Assembly (NCBI GenBank): GCA_023446155.1
Contig: JAEXIT010000017.1
Coordinates: 248,001 to 312,000 of the forward strand
DNA: 64,000 bases
Reading direction: 5' to 3'
DNA from: Bacteroidota bacterium
GTDB taxonomy: Bacteria; Bacteroidota; Bacteroidia; Flavobacteriales; Flavobacteriaceae
The position numbers and the translations under genes were made by a program. The notes below the pieces were generated by a model. That model was not told where the DNA came from, made no database searches, and saw only the letters and a program-made list of their open reading frames with translations. Below are positions 49,754-58,149 of the stretch, one piece after another. Numbering within the stretch: the stretch's first letter is position 1; every line of letters starts with the position of its first letter.

Positions 49754-50941
49754 ATGGCAAAGGAAACTTTTGATCGTTCCAAACCCCACTTGAATATTGG
49801 TACTATTGGACACGTAGATCACGGAAAAACAACTTTGACTGCTGCTATTACTAAAGTATTAGCTGATGCAGGTTTATCTGAGGCAAGAAGCTTCGATCAG
49901 ATTGACAACGCTCCTGAAGAGAAAGAAAGAGGTATTACTATTAATACATCTCACGTAGAATATGCTACTGCTAACCGTCACTATGCACACGTTGACTGTC
50001 CAGGTCACGCGGATTACGTGAAGAACATGGTTACAGGTGCTGCTCAGATGGATGGTGCTATCTTGGTAGTTGCTGCTACTGATGGTCCAATGCCACAAAC
50101 TCGTGAGCACATCCTTTTAGGTCGCCAGGTTGGTGTTCCAAGAATGGTTGTTTTCATGAACAAAGTTGACATGGTTGATGATGCTGAGTTGTTAGAGCTT
50201 GTTGAAATGGAAATCAGAGATCTATTATCTTTCTATCAGTATGATGGAGATAACGGACCAGTAGTTAAAGGATCTGCTTTAGGAGCTTTGAATGGAGAGC
50301 CTAAATGGGTTGCTACTGTAATGGAATTGATGGAAGCTGTTGATAACTGGATCGAATTACCACAACGTGATGTTGATAAACCATTCTTGATGCCGGTAGA
50401 GGACGTATTTACAATTACAGGTCGTGGAACTGTTGCTACAGGTCGTATCGAAACTGGAGTTGCTAATACTGGAGATGCTGTTGAAATCATCGGTATGGGT
50501 GCTGACAAATTAACTTCTACAATTACAGGAGTTGAGATGTTCCGTAAAATCCTTGATAGAGGTGAAGCTGGAGATAACGTAGGTTTATTATTAAGAGGTA
50601 TTGACAAAGCTGATATCCGTCGTGGTATGGTTATCGTTAAGCCAGGATCTGTTAAGCCACACGCTAAATTCAAAGCAGAGGTTTATATCTTGAAAAAAGA
50701 AGAAGGTGGACGTCACACTCCATTCCACAATAACTACCGTCCACAGTTCTACGTACGTACAACTGACGTAACAGGTACTATCTCTTTACCAGCTGGTGTA
50801 GAAATGGTTATGCCTGGGGATAACTTGACTATCGAAGTACAATTATTAAGCCCAATCGCATTAAGCGTAGGTTTACGTTTCGCTATCCGTGAAGGTGGTA
50901 GAACAGTAGGTGCTGGTCAGGTAACTGAAATCTTAGACTAA
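49754..50941 (+). CDS. tuf: Elongation factor Tu
   Basis: 395 residues, full length. GTP-binding motifs: GHVDHGKTTLT (G1), RGITI (G2), DCPGHADYV (G3), NKVDM (G4). It delivers aminoacyl-tRNA to the ribosome. It is placed after three tRNAs in the classic tRNA-tuf arrangement and before tRNA-Trp-secE-nusG. Codon use is strongly biased, as expected for one of the most abundant proteins. No Shine-Dalgarno is visible before the ATG. Confidence 0.99.
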   Translation: MAKETFDRSKPHLNIGTIGHVDHGKTTLTAAITKVLADAGLSEARSFDQIDNAPEEKERGITINTSHVEYATANRHYAHVDCPGHADYVKNMVTGAAQMDGAILVVAATDGPMPQTREHILLGRQVGVPRMVVFMNKVDMVDDAELLELVEMEIRDLLSFYQYDGDNGPVVKGSALGALNGEPKWVATVMELMEAVDNWIELPQRDVDKPFLMPVEDVFTITGRGTVATGRIETGVANTGDAVEIIGMGADKLTSTITGVEMFRKILDRGEAGDNVGLLLRGIDKADIRRGMVIVKPGSVKPHAKFKAEVYILKKEEGGRHTPFHNNYRPQFYVRTTDVTGTISLPAGVEMVMPGDNLTIEVQLLSPIALSVGLRFAIREGGRTVGAGQVTEILD

Positions 50942-50959
50942 TTTCATTTTGAAATAAAA

Positions 50960-50991
50960 AGCCAGTGTCGTTGAACGACGACGCTGGTTTT
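50960..50991 (+). terminator. Hairpin after tuf
   Basis: GCCAGTGTCGT pairs with ACGACGCTGG (one T-G pair), flanked by As and Ts. Probably a partial terminator or processing point between tuf and tRNA-Trp. Confidence 0.75.
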
Positions 50992-50996
50992 AACAA

Positions 50997-51067
50997 ACGG
51001 GTGTAGTTCAAGGGTAGAATAGCGGTCTCCAAAACCGTTGATGGGGGTTCGAATCCCTCCACCCGTG
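50997..51067 (+). tRNA. tRNA-Trp (anticodon CCA)
   Basis: A perfect 7-bp acceptor, ACGGGTG/CACCCGT. Anticodon loop CTCCAAA with anticodon CCA, and T-arm GGTTCGAATCC. The tail CCA is not encoded. secE starts 12 nt later. Confidence 0.95.
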
Positions 51068-51079
51068 CAAAAACAGAAT

Positions 51080-51283
51080 ATGATGACAAAAGTTGTTAAT
51101 TACATATCGGAAGCATTTGTGGAATTAAAATCAAATGTGACCTGGCCAGAGTGGTCTGAAGTACAACGTTTAACCATCATTGTTGCAATTTTCTCGATTT
51201 TATTCGCGTTGGCAACATGGGGTGTAGATGTTGTTTTCGCCAAAGTGCTGGGAGGATTCTTTAATTTATTAAAAAAGGCTTAA
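51080..51283 (+). CDS. secE: Preprotein translocase subunit SecE
   Basis: 67 residues. ATGs at 51080 and 51083 are both possible (MMTKVVNY). The frame upstream runs into tRNA-Trp and is rejected. The amphipathic FVELKSNVTWPEWSEVQR, then one membrane helix (LTIIVAIFSILFALATWGVDVVF), are the SecE signature. It braces the SecY channel. Context between tRNA-Trp and nusG is conserved. Confidence 0.95.
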   Translation: MMTKVVNYISEAFVELKSNVTWPEWSEVQRLTIIVAIFSILFALATWGVDVVFAKVLGGFFNLLKKA

Positions 51284-51293
51284 TTTTTTTGAT

Positions 51294-51845
51294 ATGACTG
51301 ATAATAATGTCAAAAAGTGGTATGTAGTTAGAGCGGTTAGCGGTCAGGAGAATAAAGTTAAAAACTATATCGAGACGGAGATTAATCGTCTTGGTATGAG
51401 TGATTATATTTCTCAGGTGCTTGTTCCTACAGAGAAAGTGGTACAGGTGCGTGATGGTAAAAAAATAAGCAAAGATCGTGTTTATTTCCCGGGATATGTG
51501 ATGATAGAAGCAAATCTTACGGGAGAAATTCCGCATATAATTAAATCAATAACAGGAGTTATTGGGTTTTTAGGTGAAACAAAAGGGGGAGATGCTGTGC
51601 CATTACGACAGTCGGAAGTAAACCGTATGTTAGGTAAAGTAGATGAGCTTTCTGTGAAAACCGATACCGCTGCAATTCCGTACTCAGTAGGAGAAACGGT
51701 AAAAGTAATCGACGGACCTTTCAACGGATTCAATGGAACTGTAGAGAAAGTGAACGAAGAGAAGCGTAAACTTGAGGTGATGGTTAAGATTTTCGGAAGA
51801 AAAACGCCATTGGAATTAAGCTTTATGCAAGTAGAAAAAGTATAA
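51294..51845 (+). CDS. nusG: Transcription termination/antitermination protein NusG
   Basis: 183 residues. The NGN domain begins KKWYVVRAVSGQENKVKNYIE and includes RVYFPGYVMIEA. The C-terminal KOW domain includes GETVKVIDGPFNGFNGTVEKVNEEKRKLEV. It binds RNA polymerase and Rho or ribosomal protein S10. Typical length and typical place, 10 nt after secE. Confidence 0.97.
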   Translation: MTDNNVKKWYVVRAVSGQENKVKNYIETEINRLGMSDYISQVLVPTEKVVQVRDGKKISKDRVYFPGYVMIEANLTGEIPHIIKSITGVIGFLGETKGGDAVPLRQSEVNRMLGKVDELSVKTDTAAIPYSVGETVKVIDGPFNGFNGTVEKVNEEKRKLEVMVKIFGRKTPLELSFMQVEKV

Positions 51846-51868
51846 ATTTTTGTTACATACAAACCACA

Positions 51869-51893
51869 TCATTCGCTTCCAATGAAGATGTGC
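51869..51893 (+). promoter_or_regulatory. Hairpin in the nusG-rplK gap
   Basis: CACATC pairs with GATGTG around an ATT/AAT inner pairing, within the 64-nt gap before rplK. L1 in many bacteria represses its own operon at a leader site before L11; this stem is a candidate, but no resemblance to a known L1 site was verified. Confidence 0.35.
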
Positions 51894-51909
51894 TAAATTT
51901 TTTTAAAAA

Positions 51910-52347
51910 ATGGCAAAAGAAATTAGTAAAGTAGTTAAACTACAAGTTAAGGGAGGTGCTGCGAATCCGTCGCCACCGGTTGGACCTGCTTTGGGGGCTG
52001 CTGGGGTTAACATCATGGAGTTCTGTAAGCAGTTTAATGCTAGAACACAAGATAAACCTGGCAAAGTATTACCAGTACAAATTACTGTGTATAAAGACAA
52101 ATCTTTTGAATTTGTTGTTAAAACGCCACCTGCTGCAATTCAGTTATTGGATGCTGCAAAGTTGAAGTCTGGTTCAGGTGAACCGAATCGTAAGAAAGTA
52201 GCTAGCGTTACTTGGGATCAAATTAGAGCTATTGCTGAAGACAAAATGCAAGATCTTAATGCTTTCGAAATTGAGAAAGCAATGAGTATGGTAGCAGGAA
52301 CAGCTAGATCTATGGGGATAACTGTATCAGGAAACGCTCCTTTTTAA
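51910..52347 (+). CDS. rplK: 50S ribosomal protein uL11
   Basis: 145 residues. KLQVKGGAANPSPPVGPALGAAGVNIMEFCK is the N-terminal proline-rich signature, and GTARSMGITVSG ends the RNA-binding domain. Part of the GTPase-associated centre, it contacts elongation factors and helps the stringent response. First gene of the L11-L1-L10-L7/L12 cluster. Confidence 0.98.
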   Translation: MAKEISKVVKLQVKGGAANPSPPVGPALGAAGVNIMEFCKQFNARTQDKPGKVLPVQITVYKDKSFEFVVKTPPAAIQLLDAAKLKSGSGEPNRKKVASVTWDQIRAIAEDKMQDLNAFEIEKAMSMVAGTARSMGITVSGNAPF

Positions 52348-52365
52348 TCGTAAAAAGAAAAAGAC

Positions 52366-53055
52366 ATGGCAAAATTAACAAAAAAGCAAAAAGAGGCTGC
52401 TTCAAAAATTGAGAAGAATAAATTGTACAGCTTGAAAGATGCATCTGCATTAATCAAGACTGTTGCTTCTGCAAAATTTGATGAGTCTGTTGATATCGCA
52501 GTTCGTTTGGGAGTAGATCCAAGAAAAGCGAATCAAATGGTTAGAGGTGTGGTTACTTTACCACACGGTACAGGAAAAGACGTTCGCGTTTTAGCATTAG
52601 TTACTCCGGATAAAGAAGCAGAAGCGAAAGCTGCTGGTGCTGATCACGTAGGATTAGACGACTATTTGCAAAAAATTAAAGACGGTTGGACAGATGTTGA
52701 TGTAATCATCACGATGCCGGCTGTAATGGGTAAATTAGGACCATTAGGACGTATTTTAGGTCCAAGAGGTTTAATGCCAAACCCTAAAACCGGAACGGTT
52801 ACTATGGACGTAGCGAAAGCTGTTCAAGAGGTGAAAGCTGGTAAAATTGACTTTAAAGTTGACAAAACTGGTATCGTTCACGCTGGAATCGGAAAAGTTT
52901 CTTTTGAGGCTGATAAAATTTCTGAGAACGCTCACGAAATTATTCAAACGTTAATCAAATTAAAACCAACTGCAGCAAAAGGTACTTACATTAAGAGTAT
53001 CCATATCTCATCAACAATGAGCCCTGCTATCGCTTTAGATCCTAAAGCGGTATAA
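52366..53055 (+). CDS. rplA: 50S ribosomal protein uL1
   Basis: 229 residues. The family signature IMPAVMGKLGPLGRILGPRGLMPNPKTGTVT is read in three pieces around residues 122-147. L1 forms the mobile stalk at the E site and in many bacteria represses the L11-L1 mRNA. 18 nt after rplK. Confidence 0.98.
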   Translation: MAKLTKKQKEAASKIEKNKLYSLKDASALIKTVASAKFDESVDIAVRLGVDPRKANQMVRGVVTLPHGTGKDVRVLALVTPDKEAEAKAAGADHVGLDDYLQKIKDGWTDVDVIITMPAVMGKLGPLGRILGPRGLMPNPKTGTVTMDVAKAVQEVKAGKIDFKVDKTGIVHAGIGKVSFEADKISENAHEIIQTLIKLKPTAAKGTYIKSIHISSTMSPAIALDPKAV

Positions 53056-53077
53056 TTGGTAGTTAAAAATTTTTAGT

Positions 53078-53578
53078 ATGACTAGAGAAGAAAAATCAAT
53101 CGCGATTGAAGATTTAACTGCACAGTTAGCTGGTGCTAATATTGTTTATTTAGCAGATATTTCTGGTTTAAACGCAGATACTACTTCAAACTTAAGAAGA
53201 GCTTGTTTTAAAGCAGGTATTAAATTGGAAGTTGTAAAGAACACATTGTTGGAAAAAGCAATGGAAGCTTCTGATAACAACTACGGTGAATTACCAACAG
53301 TTTTAAAAGGAAACACTTCTATTTTAATTGCAGACATCGCAAATGCACCTGCAAAAATTATCAAAGAATTCCGTAAAAAATCGGATAAGCCTTTATTAAA
53401 AGGAGCGTATATCAACGAGGAAATCTACATTGGAGATAACCTATTAGATTCATTAGCTTCTCTTAAATCGAAAGAAGAGGTTATCGGAGAAATCATCGGA
53501 TTACTTCAATCTCCAGCACAGAGAGTTATCTCTGCTCTTAAAAATCAATTTAAAGACGAAGAGGGAGCTGCGGAGTAA
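53078..53578 (+). CDS. rplJ: 50S ribosomal protein uL10
   Basis: 166 residues. MTREEKSIAIEDLTAQLAGANIVYLADISGLN and LRRACFKAGIKLEVVKNTLL are family-typical. The C-terminal helix (VISALKNQFKDEEGAAE) carries the L7/L12 binding sites. The gap to rplA is only 22 nt, so a long L10 leader element as in E. coli is absent here. Confidence 0.98.
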   Translation: MTREEKSIAIEDLTAQLAGANIVYLADISGLNADTTSNLRRACFKAGIKLEVVKNTLLEKAMEASDNNYGELPTVLKGNTSILIADIANAPAKIIKEFRKKSDKPLLKGAYINEEIYIGDNLLDSLASLKSKEEVIGEIIGLLQSPAQRVISALKNQFKDEEGAAE

Positions 53579-53639
53579 TATTCCAAAACGAACGCGCATA
53601 ATAAATTATAATAACAAATCATTTTAAAAGATAGAAAAA

Positions 53640-54008
53640 ATGGCAGATTTGAAACAATTCGCAGAACAACTAGTTAACTTAACAGTTAAAGAAGTTAACG
53701 AATTAGCAACGATATTAAAAGACGAGTATGGAATTGAGCCGGCTGCAGCTGCTGTAGTTGTATCAGGTGGTGGTGATGTTGCTGCTGCTGAAGAGCAAAC
53801 AGAATTCACTGTAGTATTGAAAGATGCTGGAGCTTCTAAATTAGCAGTAGTTAAAGCTGTTAAAGAATTAACAGGTTTAGGTCTTAAAGAAGCAAAAGAT
53901 TTAGTAGACGGTGCTCCATCTAACGTTAAAGAAGGTGTTTCTAAAGATGAGGCTGAAGGTCTTAAAAAATCTTTAGAAGAAGCTGGAGCAGTAGTTGAGC
54001 TTAAATAA
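53640..54008 (+). CDS. rplL: 50S ribosomal protein bL7/L12
   Basis: 122 residues. N-terminal dimerisation domain (ADLKQFAEQLVNLTVKEVNELATIL), Ala/Val-rich hinge (EPAAAAVVVSGGGDVAAAEE), and C-terminal factor-binding domain (KLAVVKAVKELTGLGLKEAKDLVDG). It recruits translation GTPases. The preceding 61-nt gap is A-rich, without a Shine-Dalgarno. Confidence 0.98.
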   Translation: MADLKQFAEQLVNLTVKEVNELATILKDEYGIEPAAAAVVVSGGGDVAAAEEQTEFTVVLKDAGASKLAVVKAVKELTGLGLKEAKDLVDGAPSNVKEGVSKDEAEGLKKSLEEAGAVVELK

Positions 54009-54031
54009 GCTAAGCTTACTTTAAAAAGCTA

Positions 54032-54069
54032 GGTTTAGGCCTTGAGAAGATCTCTCAAAGGCCTAAACC
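54032..54069 (+). terminator. Long hairpin between rplL and rpoB
   Basis: GGTTTAGGCC pairs perfectly with GGCCTAAACC, and inside it TTGAGA pairs with TCTCAA with one bulged A. Only a short T-run follows, so it fits an attenuator or RNA-processing site that lowers rpoBC relative to the ribosomal proteins. Confidence 0.7.
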
Positions 54070-54266
54070 ATTTTGCGTATAATAAATTATGGAATGCTTT
54101 TTCAGCTCATATTTTGAAATACGACCCACTTTTAATCCGTACGAAGAAAGAAAATGAACTATAACTTTCTATTCATTTTCAGAGATGTATCGATTATCAA
54201 AAGAAAGTACTATTCGACTGTGTTTTTGCACAAAAATTACTTTTTTAATCAAAATTTTGTCCATTG

Positions 54267-57200
54267 ATGTTAACAAATCAGACTGAAAGATTAAATTTCG
54301 CCTCGACGAAAAACATCCCTGATTACCCGGATTTCCTCGATATTCAGGTAAAATCTTTTAAAGATTTCTTCCAGTTGGAAACCAAATCTGACGAAAGAGG
54401 CAACGAAGGTCTTTATAATACCTTCATGGAAAACTTCCCAATCACAGATACAAGAAATCAATTTGTATTGGAATTCCTTGATTACTTTGTTGATCCGCCA
54501 CGTTATACTATTGAAGAATGTATTGACAGAGGTTTAACGTACAGTGTGCCGTTAAAAGCACGTTTAAAACTGTATTGTACCGATCCGGAACACGAAGATT
54601 TCGAAACAATTGTTCAGGATGTGTACTTAGGTACTATCCCTTATATGACACCTAGCGGTACATTCGTAATCAACGGAGCCGAGCGTGTTGTTGTTTCTCA
54701 GTTACACCGTTCACCTGGTGTGTTTTTCGGACAATCTTTCCATGCGAATGGAACAAAACTATACTCTGCCAGAGTAATTCCTTTTAAAGGATCTTGGATT
54801 GAATTTGCTACCGATATCAATAGTGTAATGTACGCTTATATCGATAGAAAGAAAAAATTACCGGTAACAACTCTTTTCCGTGCTATCGGATTTGAAAGAG
54901 ATAAGGATATCTTGGAGATCTTCGACCTTGCTGAAGAAATCAAAGTTTCTAAAACCGGTCTTAAAAAATATATCGGTCGTCGTCTGGCTGCACGTGTATT
55001 GAATACATGGCATGAAGACTTCGTAGATGAGGATACGGGAGAAGTAGTATCGATTGAGCGTAACGAAATTATCCTGGATCGTGATACGATTCTTGATAAA
55101 GACAATGTAGAGGAAATTATCGATGCGAATGTAAAAGCCATCTTGTTACACAAAGAAGATAACAATCAGGCCGATTACGCGATTATCCACAATACGTTAC
55201 AAAAAGACCCTACCAACTCTGAAAAAGAAGCCGTAGAGCACATCTACCGTCAGTTGCGTAACGCAGAACCACCTGATGAGGAAACCGCTCGTGGTATTAT
55301 TGATAAATTATTCTTCTCGGATCAACGTTACAACTTAGGTGAAGTGGGTCGTTACAGAATGAATAAAAAATTAGGTTTGGATATCCCAATGGAAAAACAA
55401 GTGTTGACCAAAGAGGATATCATTACAATCGTAAAATATCTGATCGAATTGATCAACTCTAAAGCGGAGATTGATGATATCGACCACTTATCAAACCGTC
55501 GTGTACGTACTGTTGGTGAACAATTGTCGGCACAATTTGGTGTAGGTTTAGCTCGTATGGCCAGAACCATCCGCGAAAGAATGAACGTTAGAGATAACGA
55601 GGTGTTTACACCAATCGATTTGATTAATGCGAAAACATTATCATCGGTGATCAACTCTTTCTTCGGTACCAACCAGTTATCACAGTTTATGGATCAAACG
55701 AATCCATTGGCTGAGATCACGCACAAAAGAAGATTGTCTGCACTTGGACCTGGTGGTCTTTCGAGAGAGAGAGCCGGTTTCGAGGTACGTGACGTTCACT
55801 ATACGCACTACGGACGTTTATGTCCGATTGAAACACCAGAGGGACCAAACATTGGTTTGATTTCATCTCTTGGGGTTTATGCGAAAGTAAACGGAATGGG
55901 ATTCATCGAAACACCATACCGTAAAGTTGAAAACGGTAAAGTGAATCTGGTTGAAACACCAATCTACCTAAGCGCAGAAGAAGAAGAAGGTAAGATGATC
56001 GCACAGGCGAATATCGAAATGGATGAGAACGGAACGATCACTGCCGACAGAGTTATTGCTCGTGAAGAAGGTGACTTCCCGGTTGTGGAGCCAAACGTAG
56101 TACACTATACGGACGTAGCACCAAACCAGATTGCATCGATTTCGGCATCGTTGATTCCATTCCTGGAGCACGATGATGCGAACCGTGCGTTGATGGGATC
56201 GAACATGATGCGACAAGCAGTTCCTTTATTACGACCAGAAGCACCAATTGTAGGTACCGGATTAGAGCGTCAGGTGGCGTCTGATTCCCGAGTATTGATT
56301 AATGCGGAAGGAAGCGGAACTGTGGAGTACGTTGATGCGAATATCATCACTATCAAATACGACAGAACCGATGCGGAAAGAGCGGTTAGCTTCGATCCGG
56401 ATGAGAAAACGTATCAGTTAATTAAATTTAGAAAAACCAACCAGAGTACGTCGATCAACCTGAAACCAATCGTAAGAAAAGGGGACAGAGTGGCAAAAGG
56501 ACAAGTACTTTGTGAGGGATATGCAACGCAAAACGGAGAGCTTGCTTTAGGTCGTAACCTACAAGTAGCGTTCATGCCTTGGAAAGGGTATAACTTCGAG
56601 GATGCGATTGTAATTTCTGAAAAAGTAGTTCGTGACGATATCTTTACGTCGATCCACGTGGATGATTATTCATTAGAAGTACGTGATACGAAATTGGGTA
56701 ACGAAGAGTTAACCAACGATATCCCGAACGTAAGTGAGGAAGCGACTAAAGATTTGGATGAAAACGGAATGATCAGAATTGGAGCCGAGGTTAAACCTGG
56801 TGACATTCTAATCGGTAAAATCACACCAAAAGGAGAATCCGATCCAACGCCGGAAGAGAAATTATTACGTGCGATCTTCGGAGACAAAGCGGGTGATGTG
56901 AAAGATGCTTCATTAAAAGCGTCACCATCATTACACGGTGTGGTATTAGACAAAAAATTATTCGCAAGAGCGGTAAAAGATAAACGCAAACGTTCGAAAG
57001 ACAAAGACGATTTAGCATTATTGGAAACTCAATTTGAAGTGAAATTCGTTGAATTGAAAGACAGATTGGTTGAAAAATTATTCGACATCGTTAATGGAAA
57101 AACATCTCAGGGTGTTATGAACGATTTAGGTGAGGAAGTATTACCAAAAGGTAAAAAATTCTCACAAAAAATGTTGTATGCAGTTGAAGATTTCGCACAC

Positions 57201-58079
57201 TTAACAAAAGGTCAGTGGACTACAGACGATGAAACCAATGCCATGGTGAACGACTTGATCCACAACTATAAAATTAAGTTAAACGACCTTCAGGGAGCTT
57301 TAAGAAGAGAGAAATTTACCATCACTGTTGGAGATGAATTACCATCCGGAATTTTAAAACTGGCTAAAGTTTACATCGCTAAGAAGCGTAAACTGAAAGT
57401 GGGTGATAAAATGGCGGGACGTCACGGTAACAAAGGTATTGTTGCGAAGATCGTACGTCAGGAGGATATGCCATTCCTGGAAGACGGAACACCGGTAGAT
57501 ATCGTATTGAATCCACTAGGGGTACCTTCCCGTATGAACATCGGTCAGATTTATGAGACCGTATTAGGATGGGCAGGTCAGAAACTAGGTAAGAAATTTG
57601 CAACGCCAATTTTCGACGGAGCTTCTTTGGAAGAGATCAATGCACTAACAGACGAAGCCGGAATTCCAAGATTCGGACATACATACCTGTATGACGGAGG
57701 AACCGGGGAGCGTTTCCACCAGCCGGCAACGGTAGGTATCATCTACATGTTGAAATTAGGACACATGGTTGATGATAAAATGCACGCACGTTCTATCGGT
57801 CCGTACTCATTGATTACGCAACAGCCTCTTGGAGGTAAAGCGCAATTCGGAGGTCAGCGTTTCGGAGAGATGGAGGTTTGGGCACTTGAAGCGTATGGTG
57901 CTTCCAGCACATTGAGAGAAATATTGACTGTTAAATCGGATGACGTTATTGGTAGAGCGAAAACTTACGAAGCTATCGTTAAAGGAGAAACTATGCCAGA
58001 ACCAGGATTACCAGAATCATTCAATGTATTGATGCATGAATTGAAAGGTCTTGGATTAGACATCAGATTAGAAGAATAA
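54267..58079 (+). CDS. rpoB: RNA polymerase beta subunit
   Basis: 1270 residues from the ATG at 54267 (a TTG codon precedes it). Signatures include LTNQTERLNF at the N-terminus, LSQFMDQTNPLAEITHKRRLSALGPGG (the rifampicin pocket region, about residues 475-500), GYNFEDAIVISE, and the C-terminal QQPLGGKAQFGGQRFGEMEVWALEAYG. The rifampicin pocket appears wild-type by eye (standard LSQFMDQ, HKRRLSALG). It forms the catalytic half-clamp of RNA polymerase with beta prime. A 258-nt gap with a hairpin precedes it, so it may have its own promoter. Confidence 0.99.
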   Translation: MLTNQTERLNFASTKNIPDYPDFLDIQVKSFKDFFQLETKSDERGNEGLYNTFMENFPITDTRNQFVLEFLDYFVDPPRYTIEECIDRGLTYSVPLKARLKLYCTDPEHEDFETIVQDVYLGTIPYMTPSGTFVINGAERVVVSQLHRSPGVFFGQSFHANGTKLYSARVIPFKGSWIEFATDINSVMYAYIDRKKKLPVTTLFRAIGFERDKDILEIFDLAEEIKVSKTGLKKYIGRRLAARVLNTWHEDFVDEDTGEVVSIERNEIILDRDTILDKDNVEEIIDANVKAILLHKEDNNQADYAIIHNTLQKDPTNSEKEAVEHIYRQLRNAEPPDEETARGIIDKLFFSDQRYNLGEVGRYRMNKKLGLDIPMEKQVLTKEDIITIVKYLIELINSKAEIDDIDHLSNRRVRTVGEQLSAQFGVGLARMARTIRERMNVRDNEVFTPIDLINAKTLSSVINSFFGTNQLSQFMDQTNPLAEITHKRRLSALGPGGLSRERAGFEVRDVHYTHYGRLCPIETPEGPNIGLISSLGVYAKVNGMGFIETPYRKVENGKVNLVETPIYLSAEEEEGKMIAQANIEMDENGTITADRVIAREEGDFPVVEPNVVHYTDVAPNQIASISASLIPFLEHDDANRALMGSNMMRQAVPLLRPEAPIVGTGLERQVASDSRVLINAEGSGTVEYVDANIITIKYDRTDAERAVSFDPDEKTYQLIKFRKTNQSTSINLKPIVRKGDRVAKGQVLCEGYATQNGELALGRNLQVAFMPWKGYNFEDAIVISEKVVRDDIFTSIHVDDYSLEVRDTKLGNEELTNDIPNVSEEATKDLDENGMIRIGAEVKPGDILIGKITPKGESDPTPEEKLLRAIFGDKAGDVKDASLKASPSLHGVVLDKKLFARAVKDKRKRSKDKDDLALLETQFEVKFVELKDRLVEKLFDIVNGKTSQGVMNDLGEEVLPKGKKFSQKMLYAVEDFAHLTKGQWTTDDETNAMVNDLIHNYKIKLNDLQGALRREKFTITVGDELPSGILKLAKVYIAKKRKLKVGDKMAGRHGNKGIVAKIVRQEDMPFLEDGTPVDIVLNPLGVPSRMNIGQIYETVLGWAGQKLGKKFATPIFDGASLEEINALTDEAGIPRFGHTYLYDGGTGERFHQPATVGIIYMLKLGHMVDDKMHARSIGPYSLITQQPLGGKAQFGGQRFGEMEVWALEAYGASSTLREILTVKSDDVIGRAKTYEAIVKGETMPEPGLPESFNVLMHELKGLGLDIRLEE

Positions 58080-58087
58080 ATTTACAC

Positions 58088-58111
58088 GGGAGTAGTCTTC
58101 GGATTACTCCC
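58088..58111 (+). terminator. UUCG-loop hairpin between rpoB and rpoC
   Basis: GGGAGTAGTC and GATTACTCCC close on a C(TTCG)G tetraloop, an especially stable fold in RNA, with one G-T pair. A weak T-run follows. Possibly an mRNA-processing or pause element. Confidence 0.65.
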
Positions 58112-58149
58112 TTTTATAGCGTTTTAAATAAATCGATAGTATTCATATC

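Noticed and set aside
53596..54095. ATAATAAATTAT shared by the rplJ-rplL and rplL-rpoB gaps
   Set aside because: Low-complexity AT sequence of 12 nt, likely by chance.
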